A stretch of 64,000 bases of DNA from Zygnema cylindricum (taxonomy: Eukaryota; Streptophyta; Zygnematophyceae; Zygnematales; Zygnemataceae): assembly GCA_037447655.1 (NCBI GenBank), contig JBBHKE010003324.1:62001-126000 (forward strand), written 5' to 3'. The notes under the pieces are model-generated. The model made no database searches and was not told where the DNA came from. It saw only the letters and a program-made list of their open reading frames with translations. The translations under genes were made by a program, and so were the position numbers. Positions 11,621 to 23,300 of the stretch are shown here, one piece after another (within the stretch, counting starts at the first letter, position 1; each line of letters starts with the position of its first letter).

Positions 11621-12522
11621 TATATAAATTATTTGTATCAATAATAAATTAGTGTCATTAATTCTAATTTGTGTATCAATACCATTATGAAAAAAATGTT
11701 TAATTGTAATTTCTCTATAACGTTGAATTAGGTATACAGAATCCGTCGTCATTACATATACGTTAAAATAGGCAGAAGTACAAAATTTGACAATCCGTAC
11801 CACGTTGCGTCCTTTCAGTGTAATTAATCCATAATTCTAATTTGGGTTTGCGAACGCGTTTGTCGCAAACTCGACTCCACGTTTATTCTAAGCGCAGTTT
11901 TGTATGCGACCGACATAAGTTAACTACAATTTCTGTACGATTTTCGTTAATGAAGTACAGTTTTGTACCAGCAAACACATTTCGTACACCACACTATTCA
12001 TGAAATAAGTACCAAAATTCCATTGACGCTAATTCACAAGAACCGTAATTAACGTCAAGGATAAAATAGAATCATTCACTGTATTTCGGGTATCAATGTC
12101 AAAATTTTGGGGCGCCGATATAGAGAATATAAGTCTAATAATGATTCACAGTGTACATCGTGAATTGCTTGCTTATAATGTTAATAACGCTATATCCCCG
12201 ACCCTAAATTTTGACCCTCGAACCTTAAATATAATTAATAATATTGTTTCTTTGCCTTAACATATGTACGGTTTAATTAGCGCCATTGACACTAGTTCAT
12301 GTTTCTATGTGCTACGCTTGGTTTAGCGTATTGTGTCGCATCAGTACCCAATTTCTATGATGTCCTCTGAGCAGCGGACCGCTACGGCTACGTCTCGTGT
12401 TGTACGACATGCAGAGTACGTGTCGCGTTGTACTACTTTTATCTTTTAGATGTGATGAACCGCCATCTTAGGAATGTACCGATATATGGAAAACTTTTTA
12501 TGTATCTATTTGCTAAGCTTGG
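11621..12522. other. Non-coding interval
   Basis: No gene recognised. Positions 12300-12400 (TACCCAATTTCTATGATGTC) resemble 13840-13900, so the ground sequence flanking the next hAT element was duplicated before that element inserted. Confidence 0.45.
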
Positions 12523-12780
12523 CAGAGGTCGCAAACGGTCAACCAAAACCGTGACCGACCGTTAACCGACCGCCCGCGTCGGATCCGGAACGGATTCGGT
12601 TGCCAAATTTTGGGGGTCGGGCGGTTACAGTCGGTAGATTCACCAGGAAAAAAAAACGGTCGGTTACGGTCGGTAAACCAAAAAACCAAAAAAATGAAAA
12701 TTTTGTACTGTCCCTATAATCCAACATTCTTGTACTTTGTACTTTTTGGCATCGTGGAAGTACGTGACATCATGATTACC

Positions 12781-12990
12781 GTCGCAAATCTGACACGGTA
12801 CTGTAGTAAGGTATTTGTTTCGCAAATTAAAGGGAACGCGACTAATCGTCGCAAATTTGATACGGTAGTACACTATTCATTTCGAAAATCTTAGGGAATG
12901 CGACAAAGCTTCGCAACTCTGACACGGTAGTACAATATTCATTTCGCAAATCTTAGGCAACGCGACAAAGCGTCGCAAATTTGACACAGT
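12781..12990. repeat. 62-66-bp tandem repeats inside the hAT element
   Basis: About three units of the form GTCGCAAATTTGACACGG, then TAGTACACTATTCATTTCGC, then AATCTTAGGGAACGCGACAA. Related partial units occur at 13531-13575 and 14170-14240. Confidence 0.75.
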
Positions 12991-12991
12991 A

Positions 12992-13530
12992 CACCGCCAA
13001 TCGCTATTAGCATGTAAGTTTTTTTAGCGTATAAAAATAACTACCGTGGTGTACGCTATTTAAGAAATTGAAAATTTTGGAAAAAATCATACATTCTAAT
13101 TATTTGATTATGGTAATTTGGATCTTTGAAAAAAAAAATGTCGGTCGCAAGCATACTTACACTAATTTAAGTATCCGTACAAATTCTGATAAATTGTACA
13201 CAAATCGCACATTCACACGGTCAAAATGTGGCGGTCGGACAAATATGTGCGAGCGGGATTTTTTACGACCTGGTTTTTTTTCCCTTTTAGAACGCACATT
13301 CGCATGCGTCCGCGGTTACTAAAACTAATTTATTGTAATTTTTAACTTAACAAGGTACATTTATGTACGGTCTGACAGTGACTGTACACCACTCTATTTA
13401 AGAGACAACTTACTGAATATAACCTTAAACAGAATAAAGAAAAAAATAGAATAAACTACACTATTTGAGAATAAAACAAAAAAAAGCGGGACGGAATTAG
13501 TGTACACAACGCTAATAGCCATTGGCGTTG
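12992..13530. mobile_element. MITE (TA target) nested in the tandem array
   Basis: Left end CACCGCCAATCGCTATTAGC and right end GCTAATAGCCATTGGCGTTG form imperfect inverted repeats of about 20 bp, flanked by TA at 12990-12991 and 13531-13532. Removing the element restores GACACAG-TA-GTACACTATTC, the sequence seen in neighbouring repeat units. TA duplication suggests Tc1/mariner-type mobilisation. Confidence 0.8.
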
Positions 13531-13910
13531 TAGTACACTATTCATTTCGCAAATCTTAGGGAACGCGACAAATCGTAATTATTGGCTTATTCCGTCGTAC
13601 ATTGATTAATTTTGTACTTTTTCGGTTACGGGCAGGCACGGTTAGTCGTGAAAAATCATGATTCGGCTATTTTTTTTTTCGTAAACGACGGTCGGTTAAC
13701 GGTTAACAATTTTGGAGCGTGACAAAACTCGGTCGGGCGTCGGTTACTCACATTTTGAAAAAAAAAAGCGGTCGGTTTCGTGTATGATTTTTTTTTACTT
13801 TTGCGACCTCTGAAGCTTGGAAATGCGTATCGCATCGCATTGGTACCCAATTTCGATGATGTCTTTTTGAGAAACAGGCCGCTACGTATTGTCTAGTACG
13901 GGAAGCAAAC

Positions 13911-14260
13911 CAAAGGTCGCAAACGGTTAGCCGAAACTGTGACTGACCGTTAACCGACCGCCCGCGCCGGATCAGTAACGGATCCGGTTGCCAAATTTTG
14001 GGGTCGGGCGGTTACGGTCGGTTTATTCACCAGAAAAAAAAAAGTCAGTTACAGTCGGTCAACCTAAAAACCAAAAAAAATGAAAAAATTTGTACTCTCC
14101 CTATAATCCAACATTCTTGTACTTTGTACTCTTTGGTATCGTGGAAGTACGCGACATCATGATTAGCGTCGCAAATGTGACACGGTACTGTAGTAACACT
14201 ATTCATTTCGCAAATCTTAGAGAACGCGACAAATCGTAATTATTGGCTTATTCATATGTC
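13911..14260. mobile_element. Left end of a related hAT element
   Basis: Starts CAAAGGTCGCAAACGG and follows 12523-12860 almost base for base through the GGTTACGGTCGGT region and the TGGTATCGTGGAAGTACG block. It leads into the decayed hAT transposase at 14.8-16.7 kb, so this may be the larger, formerly autonomous relative. I found no right end. Confidence 0.55.
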
Positions 14261-14819
14261 ATACATTATTGCAAAGTGCTAATTATGCATTTTATACCGT
14301 GTTTCCACAAATATATCATATTATTATGTCAATGTCATGCGATATGTAGTAATAATTGGTTAATAAATCAGTGAAAATCAAACTATTACGTCATTTCCCA
14401 CGACTAATCCTAATTATTTGCTTACTCACATGTGTCAAACAATAAATCGATAAATTGAATTGTTATTTAAGTTAGAGAAACTCGACCACAATTCAAACAA
14501 AACTTAGTCATACACTAAAATGGAGAAAAACATCCTCGCTTCTCTTAAAACTACAATCCAAAACAAACTTCGAAAATAAAAAAATGGTAAAATTGCTCAG
14601 TGTTACCTAGTGAAAGAAAACATGGCCACTTCAAATTGTTGGAAAAAAATTGAACATGTCAAACATCAAACAAATGCACGGTAAAGGGGGCAGGTTTTGT
14701 GGCTTGTAATACATGTTTCATAGTTTATCAATACAAGTCAACAAACGGTACTTCAACAATCAACACTCACACATGTTTAGGTTTGGCCGACATGGATAAT
14801 TCAAGAGGACTTCTTCGTA

Positions 14820-16702
14820 AGTTTCTATCAAAAACGGAGAAGAAAACGAGTGACCGAAAAAAAACTTGCGAAAATGGTGGCGTTGATGTGTTGTGAGGGC
14901 CTTCGACCTTTTTCGATAGTCAACGGTTCAAGTATGATTTATTTTAAATTCTATTTAAGATGGCTTTAGTGTATATGTCATTATAACTTGTTTTATTCAT
15001 ATGTTTATATATTTGAGCTTAGTTTGTCATGATGTTGTTTTTTATTTGTCTTTCCATAAAAAAAAAATAAAATCAATAGAAACCTTCTTTATTAATCATG
15101 GATAGTAATTGTATGATATTTTCTTATTGTTCTTTTTGTTTTTTTCCCTAGGTTTTCAAGCATTTTGTCAAGCATTGTGTGATGTTGGTGTTTTATCCAA
15201 CAAAAGTGTTGACATCGACCAACTACTCCCGTCTGTCTAATCCTTAAAAAACTACATTATACCTTTTGCGAAAGATATTCGTAGTTTGATCATCCCAAAA
15301 CTTAGAGAAAATATTGATAACAATATTTTTGTCGCATTCACGACCGATCTCTGAACCGAGACAATAAAAAGAACCTCATTCATATCAGTAACCGCTCATT
15401 TTATTGACAAATAATTTAAACTTCATGCACGGACGCTTCAAATCGATCATTTTCCGGAGGAAAAACACACCGCGAAAAATGTTTTAACGCCTTTCAAAAA
15501 TTGTTTGACCAACTTTGAAATGTCCAATTTTGATCTCTGCGTTGTTGTTACTGAGAGTGGCTCTAACATGTGTAAGACCGAAGGTCTACGGAGTATGTTT
15601 ACTTGGATACCTTGCGCGGACCATAAAATTGCTACAATTGTGACAACGATCTTGAATAAGAGCGCAACTTAAAAAAAGGGCAAATAGGATGTGGAAGTTC
15701 CTGATTTTTTTATCTAATTGACGCGTGTAAATCATTGGTCATGTTTTTCAAACAAAGTAATTTACAAGATCTTTTGAAAAACACTTTAAAACACAAAAAC
15801 ACAACGCGAAGGAATTCTTTGCTACGAATGTTTAAGAGTATTTACGATGCATTCAATGATATAGGACCAATCGCTCAAGCAAAATAATTAATTGATACTT
15901 TTTGCTTGTATTGATAAGACTTACCTTACCGAACTTATATGATTTTTGGAAAGGTTTCAAAAAGCGACCCTAAAGTTGGAAAATTGAAAGAACCAACTGT
16001 TCATTTGGTTTAGTTTCAACCATCGTCTCTCTATAACCATTGTAAGATAGGAAAGACATCTTACAATGATGGTGAAAAAGAATGCCCCGCCGATTCCCCA
16101 AACTTGCAAAAATTGAAACAACTTTTTGTGAAATTTGCACTACCGAAGTGGGGCCTTCATGAGTATCATATTGTCGCGGCTCTCTTAGATCCCTGACAAA
16201 AACAAAATCTTGAAGTAATTGGGGTATCGAAAACAGAAATTGAAAGCGCAAGGGTCAAACTTCGAGAACTCGCAAACGACCTCGTTGATGACGTTGATTT
16301 CGGTAGTCCTCAACGCATAAAAAAAAAACGAAAAACATCGCAAAGTAATGACGGTTTCCACAATTCTTTTGGTGAGAGCGATGACGAAAATGAGGTTCTT
16401 ATTACCACCGACAAAAAAATGTTCTTTAACGACGAAATGAAACGTTATTTTGATTTAAAATTAACTAACGACCAAAGATTGAACTTTAATATACTTGAAT
16501 GGTGGAAAAAAAATCAAATGTACGTGCGAAAGATGGAGGATTTCCTATTCTAGCCGGTGTTGCTAGATCTATTCTAGCTATTCCGGCTTCTAGCTCCATG
16601 TCTGAATGCAATTTTTCAGATGTCGGGAACACGATAACAAAGAAGAGGAGCTCACTAGCGGCTTCAATCGTTAGTGATCTATTATGTGTTATATCTAACT
16701 GA
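14820..16702 (+). pseudogene. hAT-family transposase, decayed, one intron
   Basis: hAT transposases cut and paste DNA with an RNase-H-like DDE core. Visible pieces are: an RPFSIV-type motif near 14900; after an intron, AFCQALCDVG (15160); a catalytic region with FVAFTTDL (15330) and ISVTAHFID (15383); VVTESGSNM (15545); WIPCADHKIATIV (15607); and at 16497-16700 a C-terminal dimerisation region with PILAGVARSILAIPASS and TKKRSSL. The order and motifs are typical of plant hAT proteins. Several stops (for example after SV near 15238 and after TDL near 15352) and frame changes between about 15700 and 16440 make it non-functional. It probably belonged to the element starting at 13911. Confidence 0.85.
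14932..15151 (+). other. Intron in hAT transposase pseudogene
   Basis: GTATGATTT at the 5' side and TTTTTTCCCTAG at the 3' side. The flanking pieces join in the order expected for hAT proteins, with a Gly-Phe-Gln-Ala-Phe context just after the acceptor. Confidence 0.6.
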
Positions 16703-17529
16703 GATCTTTTAAATGCATAGCTTTTTATTTTGTTTTCTTATTATTGTTATTTTTTTAGTATTAGTTTTCTTGTTTTTTTTTACTGAAATTTTTGTTGTAT
16801 TTCATAATTTTTATAGTGTTAACTTGCTTTTGTTTTTAAACCGGAATGCTTATTTTTATCAAATTACCAAAGCGTCGTATGTATACAAAATTTAGATTTA
16901 TAATTTTTTTTGTACTTTTAAGTTTGAGGTTGAGAATTTGTACAATAGAGTCGAAAATAGAATGAGGTTGTTATTTGTTTATTTCTATATTTGATACTAC
17001 AATGTATTTTATGTTTTTTTTGCTCATCACAATGTTTTTTTTGTCAATTGATTTTCTATGTGAAAACTGTGATTATTTTTTTAAACATACATAATTAAAA
17101 CTTTACCTTTTTTGCATAATTCATAACATAGTATCGTAGTCGAAAGAAATATCGTCCCAAAATTGTAGAGAAAAAGTTAGATTTGCGTGAGAATAAACAT
17201 TAATATAAAGGTTTAAGCATTAATCTAAGAGTTATAGGCAAAATTAGGAACAAATCTATTGAAGGAGGTGATTGTCGAGGAAAAAAACTATTCGTAAAGG
17301 GAGATTGCAAAAAGACAAAATAGTCAAAAGAAGAGGTACACGAGCTGTTTTTTTGCAAAGGGAGATGTACCACTGCACCACTCATTGTTATTAGTATCAA
17401 TAAGTCGCTACTACTTATAGCCAAAAATCACAAAATATAGTTAACAACATTATTTAGATACGTGGACTATAACCTGCCACGTCTCCTTGCATTAAATAGT
17501 ATTATTAATCATAATTTTCCATTAACACT
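16703..17529. other. AT-rich interval after the hAT gene
   Basis: Very T-rich DNA, probably the transposon's 3' region. A 60-codon hydrophobic frame at 16713-16895 is a by-product of T-rich sequence. No right hAT terminus was found. Confidence 0.45.
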
Positions 17530-17690
17530 ACACCACGAATCGTAATTAGCGTTATTAACGCTAATTCCGTCACCACAAATTTTGCCCCAAAAACCTTAAA
17601 AAGAGTAAATAACTCTAAATTTTTCTTTAGATTATTTAAGGTACTCTTTAAATCAGAGTTAACAACTCTAGCATGTTGATTTGAGGCAAC
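17530..17690. mobile_element. MITE fragment, left end
   Basis: TACACCACGAATCGTAATTA at the left matches the ends of the MITE at 51851-52153, and the interior (AGAGTAAATAACTCTAAATT) matches too. The right end is missing. Confidence 0.6.
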
Positions 17691-18430
17691 TGGTGCCACT
17701 GAAGAAGATGAAGAAGCACCGACAGTTGTCATGACAGTCAAACATGCAAAGAGGAAACTCTCATGAAATCCCACAAAAGACCAGCTTCACAATGAAGCCC
17801 CAGGCAAACCAAACTCACACTAGGTCTGCAAATTTGCCACAATATAAAATATACACCAAGGAAACAACATGCAGAATTTCACAAGGTTCTGCCAAAAGAT
17901 CACAATGATATAACTATTCAAAAACACTCAAAAACAGCTTTGCAGTTTTTCATACATAGAAATCCTACTTTCCTAAAATAATCTAAGTCCTATATAGAAA
18001 AGTGAGCCTACATCTGATCACGCCATACCACAACTATGTGGTCCATCGGTACACTACTCTTCATCAACAAACTCACACTTTCGAATGTACATAAATGTTT
18101 TCACCAATCAGATAGCCACTAAAATGAAATTAGTACGCGGTCAAAGTTCGTCCGTTGAAATGACGGTACAGTCAATATTTCTCTTCCAAAAATGACGGCG
18201 GACTTCGTCCGCCTTCCACGTATTCTTGCATCACCAAAGATGAACCTCCACGTGTAAATTCGGTCCTCAATTGAAACTGTAATTCTTCTTCTGGAACAAT
18301 CAATCTTGACTTCCTCACGGATCGACACGTGTGCCTAAAGTGCACCAAAACTGTGTACTCCCTGTGGAGTTACATACTCACTAAATCATGTCCTCTTCAA
18401 TTTATCTTCACACAAATTGACTAAAGTTCA
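17691..18430. other. Unassigned interval
   Basis: No gene recognised. The phrase CTAAGTCCTA near 17985 and TCCACGTGTA near 18248 recall U3 motifs of the copia LTRs, so part may be an old LTR fragment; the match is too weak to call. Confidence 0.3.
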
Positions 18431-18552
18431 GAACACCTTTCTTGCGCAAATTGCTATAGCTGAACACCTTTGTTGCGCAAATTGCTATAGCTGCTATGAC
18501 TATGCTGTGACTGTTATGATTGCTGTGACTGCTATGACTGCTATGACCTGTA
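18431..18552. repeat. Local tandem repeats
   Basis: Two copies of a 31-bp unit containing TTGCGCAAATTGCTATAGCT, then a run of TGCTATGACT/TGCTGTGACT units ending where a solo LTR begins. Confidence 0.7.
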
Positions 18553-19576
18553 TGCAATTCTGTGTCCTCCATTGGACTACAGAATACAAGAAGCCTCTAG
18601 ATAGTTGTTTAACTAGCCCACTTTAACCCACAGCCACTGCTGCCCAAAAAGTCACACAGACAATGTGAATGCACCCCTGTGCAGCGTAGACTCCCCTGAG
18701 CCCGTAGCAAAAAGAATCACTGAAAACGGCCAACCAGTTGATAAGTTATGAGGCAGTAAAAATGCTAATTTGTACAAACTCTCAAAGGGAGAGGTGACTG
18801 CCTACCAAAATTTTCTAAGTCCTGATTTCCTCTAATAACTTCTATCTACTGAAGTACAGACCAATCATATTACTGTACCGTACCAAAAAGTACTACTGCC
18901 GATGTACCTTTTGTACGGCCTATGTACGACAGGACTATTAAGCGGACGCGTGTCTCCTTTTTACTCATCCGTACATTCCTCGGAATTCCTATGACCGAAT
19001 GTCATCTCTCCACGTGGCTCCAGGTCATGCCGCGTCACTAAACGCCGAAGTGACTACTCCGGGATTTCGGCGATGATGTGCGCCGTTGGATTTGCAGCGA
19101 GACGCAATCTTGGCTGTATTAAATACTTGCACGATATCTGTTTCGTTGTCAAAACAAAATGCGTGGTATCCGTTTTGAATTGGTACATTTATAAAACTGT
19201 ATCCATGTACGCCGTACACAGTTTTAGTTAAATGGATTTGCTCCTTCCTAAATCTATATATATCTATCACATACTATAGCATTTAGCATTGGTCGTAGTC
19301 TAGTAGGATAAAGCTGACCACTATCGGCCAGCTTGACGAACCGCAGGTACCGGGATCAAATTCGGGTCCGTCAGGTATATTTTTAGTAGTTATAAAAATA
19401 TCTGCCTGTTGAACTAAGGCAGCCATGGATCAACCTCTCTCTCTATCCTTCAGTGACTACAACAAGTATGCGGGCTAGAGAGAAGAGGTGTAGGCAGGTT
19501 GTCTGTCCTTTTTCTTGTCTTTTTATACTAACATTTTAAACCTAGAAAATACTCTAGATATCTATTAATTTTAACA
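18553..19576 (-). repeat. Solo copia LTR, family 1
   Basis: The minus strand reads TGTTAAAATTAATAG at its start (19576) and ends AATTGCA (18553). It carries the shared modules: long U3 hairpin (19419-19500), antisense tRNA-like block (19295-19384), GTAC cluster, and the leader motif TTCAGTGATTCTTTTTGC with hairpins near 18640-18730. No internal region adjoins it. Flanks CTGTA and GTGTC match at 3 of 5 positions. It is a recombination remnant. Confidence 0.8.
19295..19384 (+). other. tRNA-like block in solo LTR (antisense to LTR)
   Basis: A degenerate A-box-like GTAGGATAAAGCTG, then GGGATCAAATTCGGG, one to two changes from B-box consensus GGTTCRANNCC, then TTTTT at 19380-19384. Function is inferred only. 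Confidence 0.5.
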
Positions 19577-20335
19577 GTGTCAGCGCAGCTGTGATATTAG
19601 AGCAGCGCAACAACGATGTTAGCGCAGCTGTGATATTAGAGTAGAGCAGCTGCGATGTCAAATCATCGTAACATAGCTACATGCGTAGTACTCAAGGTTT
19701 CCAGCTCAGACTTGCGCTGCATGGCAGTATAACAACAAGATATAGAGAGGACTCAAGGTTTCCAAAACAACATAGCATAGTATCATTTTAAATAGTGTGG
19801 CTGACTTACAAAATTGTACTTTATTAACGAAAAAATTTCAAAAAATGATTTAATACATGCCGCTATGATGTACCTGCGTTTTCACAAACAGCGTAGTGCA
19901 AACATCATAATGACGTGAAAATGTACGTTTTGACAAAAAACGTTTTTACAAACCGCGTAGTGAAAACATCATAATACTTTGTACTCTTTGGTATCGTGGA
20001 AGTACGTGACATCTGTTGTAATTTTAAATCTTTATTTCAGTAAATAGGGGTAAAAATAACTTAGAATAGTTTCTAAGTAGTCTACTGTAATACTTACCTT
20101 AATTAGCGTCACAATAACAAAAAGTACAGTAGAGTGTATTGTACTTTTACAAGGACACGTATCGGCAAAAGAATGTTTGCAGGTTTTCCGGAGATGCGCC
20201 GACAGTCAGCTACACGCGTCTCGCAGTTGACAATTTGATTCACAAGATTGGAAGAACGGGATCTAAACCAGGTATTCCGCAAATAAATGGTACAGTTCAA
20301 CGGTACCATCGTCGATTGAATTTGTTCCAAATGAC
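19577..20335. other. Unassigned interval with short repeats
   Basis: Contains two copies of GCGCAGCTGTGATATTAGAG (19583 and 19620), ACTCAAGGTTTCCA twice (19691 and 19751), and a block at 19976-20010 matching the hAT elements at 12730 and 14120. An unrecognised frame at 20139-20335 runs into element A and is not called a gene. Confidence 0.4.
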
Positions 20336-20340
20336 ACGAA

Positions 20341-23300
20341 GTGAAACTTCGATCTCAAGGAACTCCACCAGGGTTTGGAGGAGTGAGGTTATCTGCAGCA
20401 GGATGTGCTCCAACGGAGGAGACAGATGATAGGGACAGCAGTGTGTCCGAAAAAGGAAAGGAGATACCTCTCACTCATATTGCCATGGCACCTAGAGCGG
20501 TAGCCGTGAAGACCGAGGAAAAAAACATTCAGATGTGGGAGTACACCAACATGAATGTAAGGCACTTCATTTTGAGGCACCTCACCCAAGCGTTCGCAAC
20601 TTCTCACCTTCAAACCTTCAAGGCTGAGGAGTTGTGGATGACCTTAGTGGAGATCTATAGAGCTGTCACCATTCAGGAGCTTTAGCTGGCTGAGGAAAGG
20701 CTGATTAGTTACACTTTCAAAGGAGGAAAGATGTTGGACTATTGCACCGATCTCTCTTGTCCATACATGGAGATGGAGAGTGCCGGATCGACAGGCACTA
20801 TGAAGATGAAAGTTAACACTCTCATCATGAAGTTGCCGGAGGAGTATGAAAATATAGTGTACCGAGTGCAACAAATGGATGATAGTGCTTGGAAGTGGAG
20901 CACCGTGGTTCGAATGATACTTGTACAGGAAAACACTATTGAGATCCGAAGAGGAGGAAAGAGCGTGTAAGCTCTAGCTGCCGGAACTGACCGGTGGAGG
21001 AAGGATCCGAAGAAGCCGTACCACAACTTCAAAGGGGAAAAAGATCAATCAGGAAAACTGAGGACTCCAAAGGGCCTTTGTCATTTCTGCAAAAAGCAGG
21101 GGCACTTCATAGCTGATTGCATCAAGCTATCGGAGTTGAGGCTCCAAGAAAATCGTGGAGAAAGTTCTTCCGGAGGGAAGAAGAAAGCACTTGTGGTCAC
21201 ACGAGTGAAAGGAGAGACCGAGGAAGACGAGTCCTCCGAGGAGGAGGATGGGGAGCTCCTTCTTGACGAGAATCTAGAGGGGAAGGAGATCCCTCGAAAA
21301 CAGAAGTGCGCCATTGGAGCCATTCGAGAAGCACCAGAGGAGGGATGGATCATCGACTCAAGTGCATCTATGCATATGTGTCGTGACAGGCACCTCTTCA
21401 CTAAGCTAAGAAAGATCCCTACTGTAGAAATAGAGTATGGGGATGGGAGAGTAGTTACAATAGATCTAGTGGGATCCGTAGATTTGAAAGTCTTAGTGGA
21501 GGGTAAGACCTCTATTCTCACATTTTCAGATGTGCTCTACATTCCTCAGTTGAGTAAGAATCTTGTGTTAACTTCTGTATTAGATGACAAGGACTTTGAT
21601 ACCTTCACTAGAAAAGGAGTCTTTACAGCTAAGTATGGAGATGAAGTCTACTTCACAGCTAGTAAGGGTAGCCAAGGAATGTTTAGGCTTAACCTGAGTA
21701 ATGAAAAGAAGAGTGCTTACTATGGTGGTGTTCCGAGCTTCATGATCTAGCATAAGCGTTTGAGACATGTGCATTTTGATAGACTGAGGAAATTGAAGAA
21801 GCTGGGTGGAGTAGAGGGCATTCAGTTTGGGGATAATGAGATGATGGATGACTGTAGTGGCTCTCCCCAAGGTAAGGCTCACAGACTTCCCTTTCCCAAA
21901 ACTGCCACATATAGAGGTGAGAAAGTACTAGATCTGGTCCACACAGATATCTGCGGACCAGCAAGGGTGCATTCGGTTGGGGGAAAGAGGTATATGTTGA
22001 CTATTACCGATGATTGGTCCAGATATTCCAGAGTCTACTTCCTGAAAACAAAGTCTGAAACACCAAAATACTTTAAAGAATACAAAGCCTGGAGTGAGAA
22101 GTTGCACGGAACCCCCATTAAGAGAATAAGGAGTGATAATAGGGGAGAGTACACCTCTAACTAGTTTGAGGATTATTTGAGAGATGAGAGAGTCCAGCAT
22201 CAGAAAACTTTACCGAATAATCAAGAAAAAAATGGGGTAGCTGAGAGGTTAAACTGGACTTTGTGAGATAGTGTGTGCTGCATGTTGGCAGATAAGAAAA
22301 TAGGAAGAAGATTTTGGGCAGAGGCCACGAATTGTGCTAACTACATTAAGAATAGAGTCCTCACCACAACTGTTAAAAGAATGACCCCTTATGAGAGATG
22401 GGTTGGAAAGAAACGGAATGTTTCTCACTTGAAAGTATTCGGTAGTCAAGTTTAAAGTCTTGACACAAATAAGAAAAACTGGAAACTAGATGCTAAAGGG
22501 AAACCGAGATATTTTGTGGGATATGATGAGGATGTTAAGGGTTATAGAGTCTATGACTTAGCTAAACAAAATATCATTCTGGTAAAGCATCTAGTTATTA
22601 TGGATGAATGGAAGTCTTTTGATCCCTTCAAATACACTAAAAAAATCAAAATCAGCTTTGAGTGCGAGAGTGAGGAGGACTTAGATCTTCCCAAAAGGGA
22701 CACTAGTAAAAACATGATTGCAGATCCAGAGGAGATAAAAGATAGGGGAGATATACCAAAATCTCCTCATATTCCTACACCCTTTGAGGAGAGAGAGGAA
22801 GAGGAGTCAGAACCAGTTCCCATGGATAGCGGAGCTGATGAGATAGTTCGAAGGAATCCAACACTTCCCTCGATTCCAGCTTCAGACTTTGAGGGAGGAC
22901 GGAGGTGCAGCAAAAGGCTTCAAGGAAAACAGGCTGCTTGCAAGGTAACAAAGCTTTCTCATCCAGATGAGCCTTAGTCATACTCGGAGGTAATGGACAG
23001 TCCGGAGAAAGAAAGGTGGGTCAGAGACATAAATGATGAGATGGCTTCAATCATGGAGGCAAATACTTGGGAGCTGGTGGACTGTCCACCAGATAGAAAA
23101 CCCATTGGGTGTAAATGGGTATTTAAATTGAAATTGAATCCAGATAACACCATTGAGGGATTTAAGGCTCGGCTGGTGGAAAAAGGGTTCACTCAAAAAG
23201 AGGGGATAGATTATGAGAAGACCTTTGCTCCGGTAGTTCGATTCCCATCTGTAAGGATTCTCCTTAGTCTAGCAGCAGCGGAAGACATGGAAAATCACCA

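Larger units (their letters stand above)
12523..13812. mobile_element. Non-autonomous hAT element with 8-bp duplication
   Basis: The termini CAGAGGTCGCAAA and TTTGCGACCTCTG are perfect 13-bp inverted repeats. They are flanked by the perfect 8-bp direct repeat AAGCTTGG at 12515-12522 and 13813-13820. Subterminal regions carry inverted GGTCGGTTAACGGT-type motifs. The interior holds a 62-66-bp tandem array and a nested MITE but no transposase. A related copy begins at 13911. Confidence 0.9.

Noticed and set aside
16713-16895. 60-codon hydrophobic frame, possible membrane peptide
   Set aside because: T-rich DNA always encodes Phe/Leu/Val-rich peptides; located in transposon remnants.
20139-20335. 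Frame leading into copia A as its Gag N-terminus
   Set aside because: It does not resemble the Gag N-termini of B, C or D, and the element's similarity starts only at about 20336.
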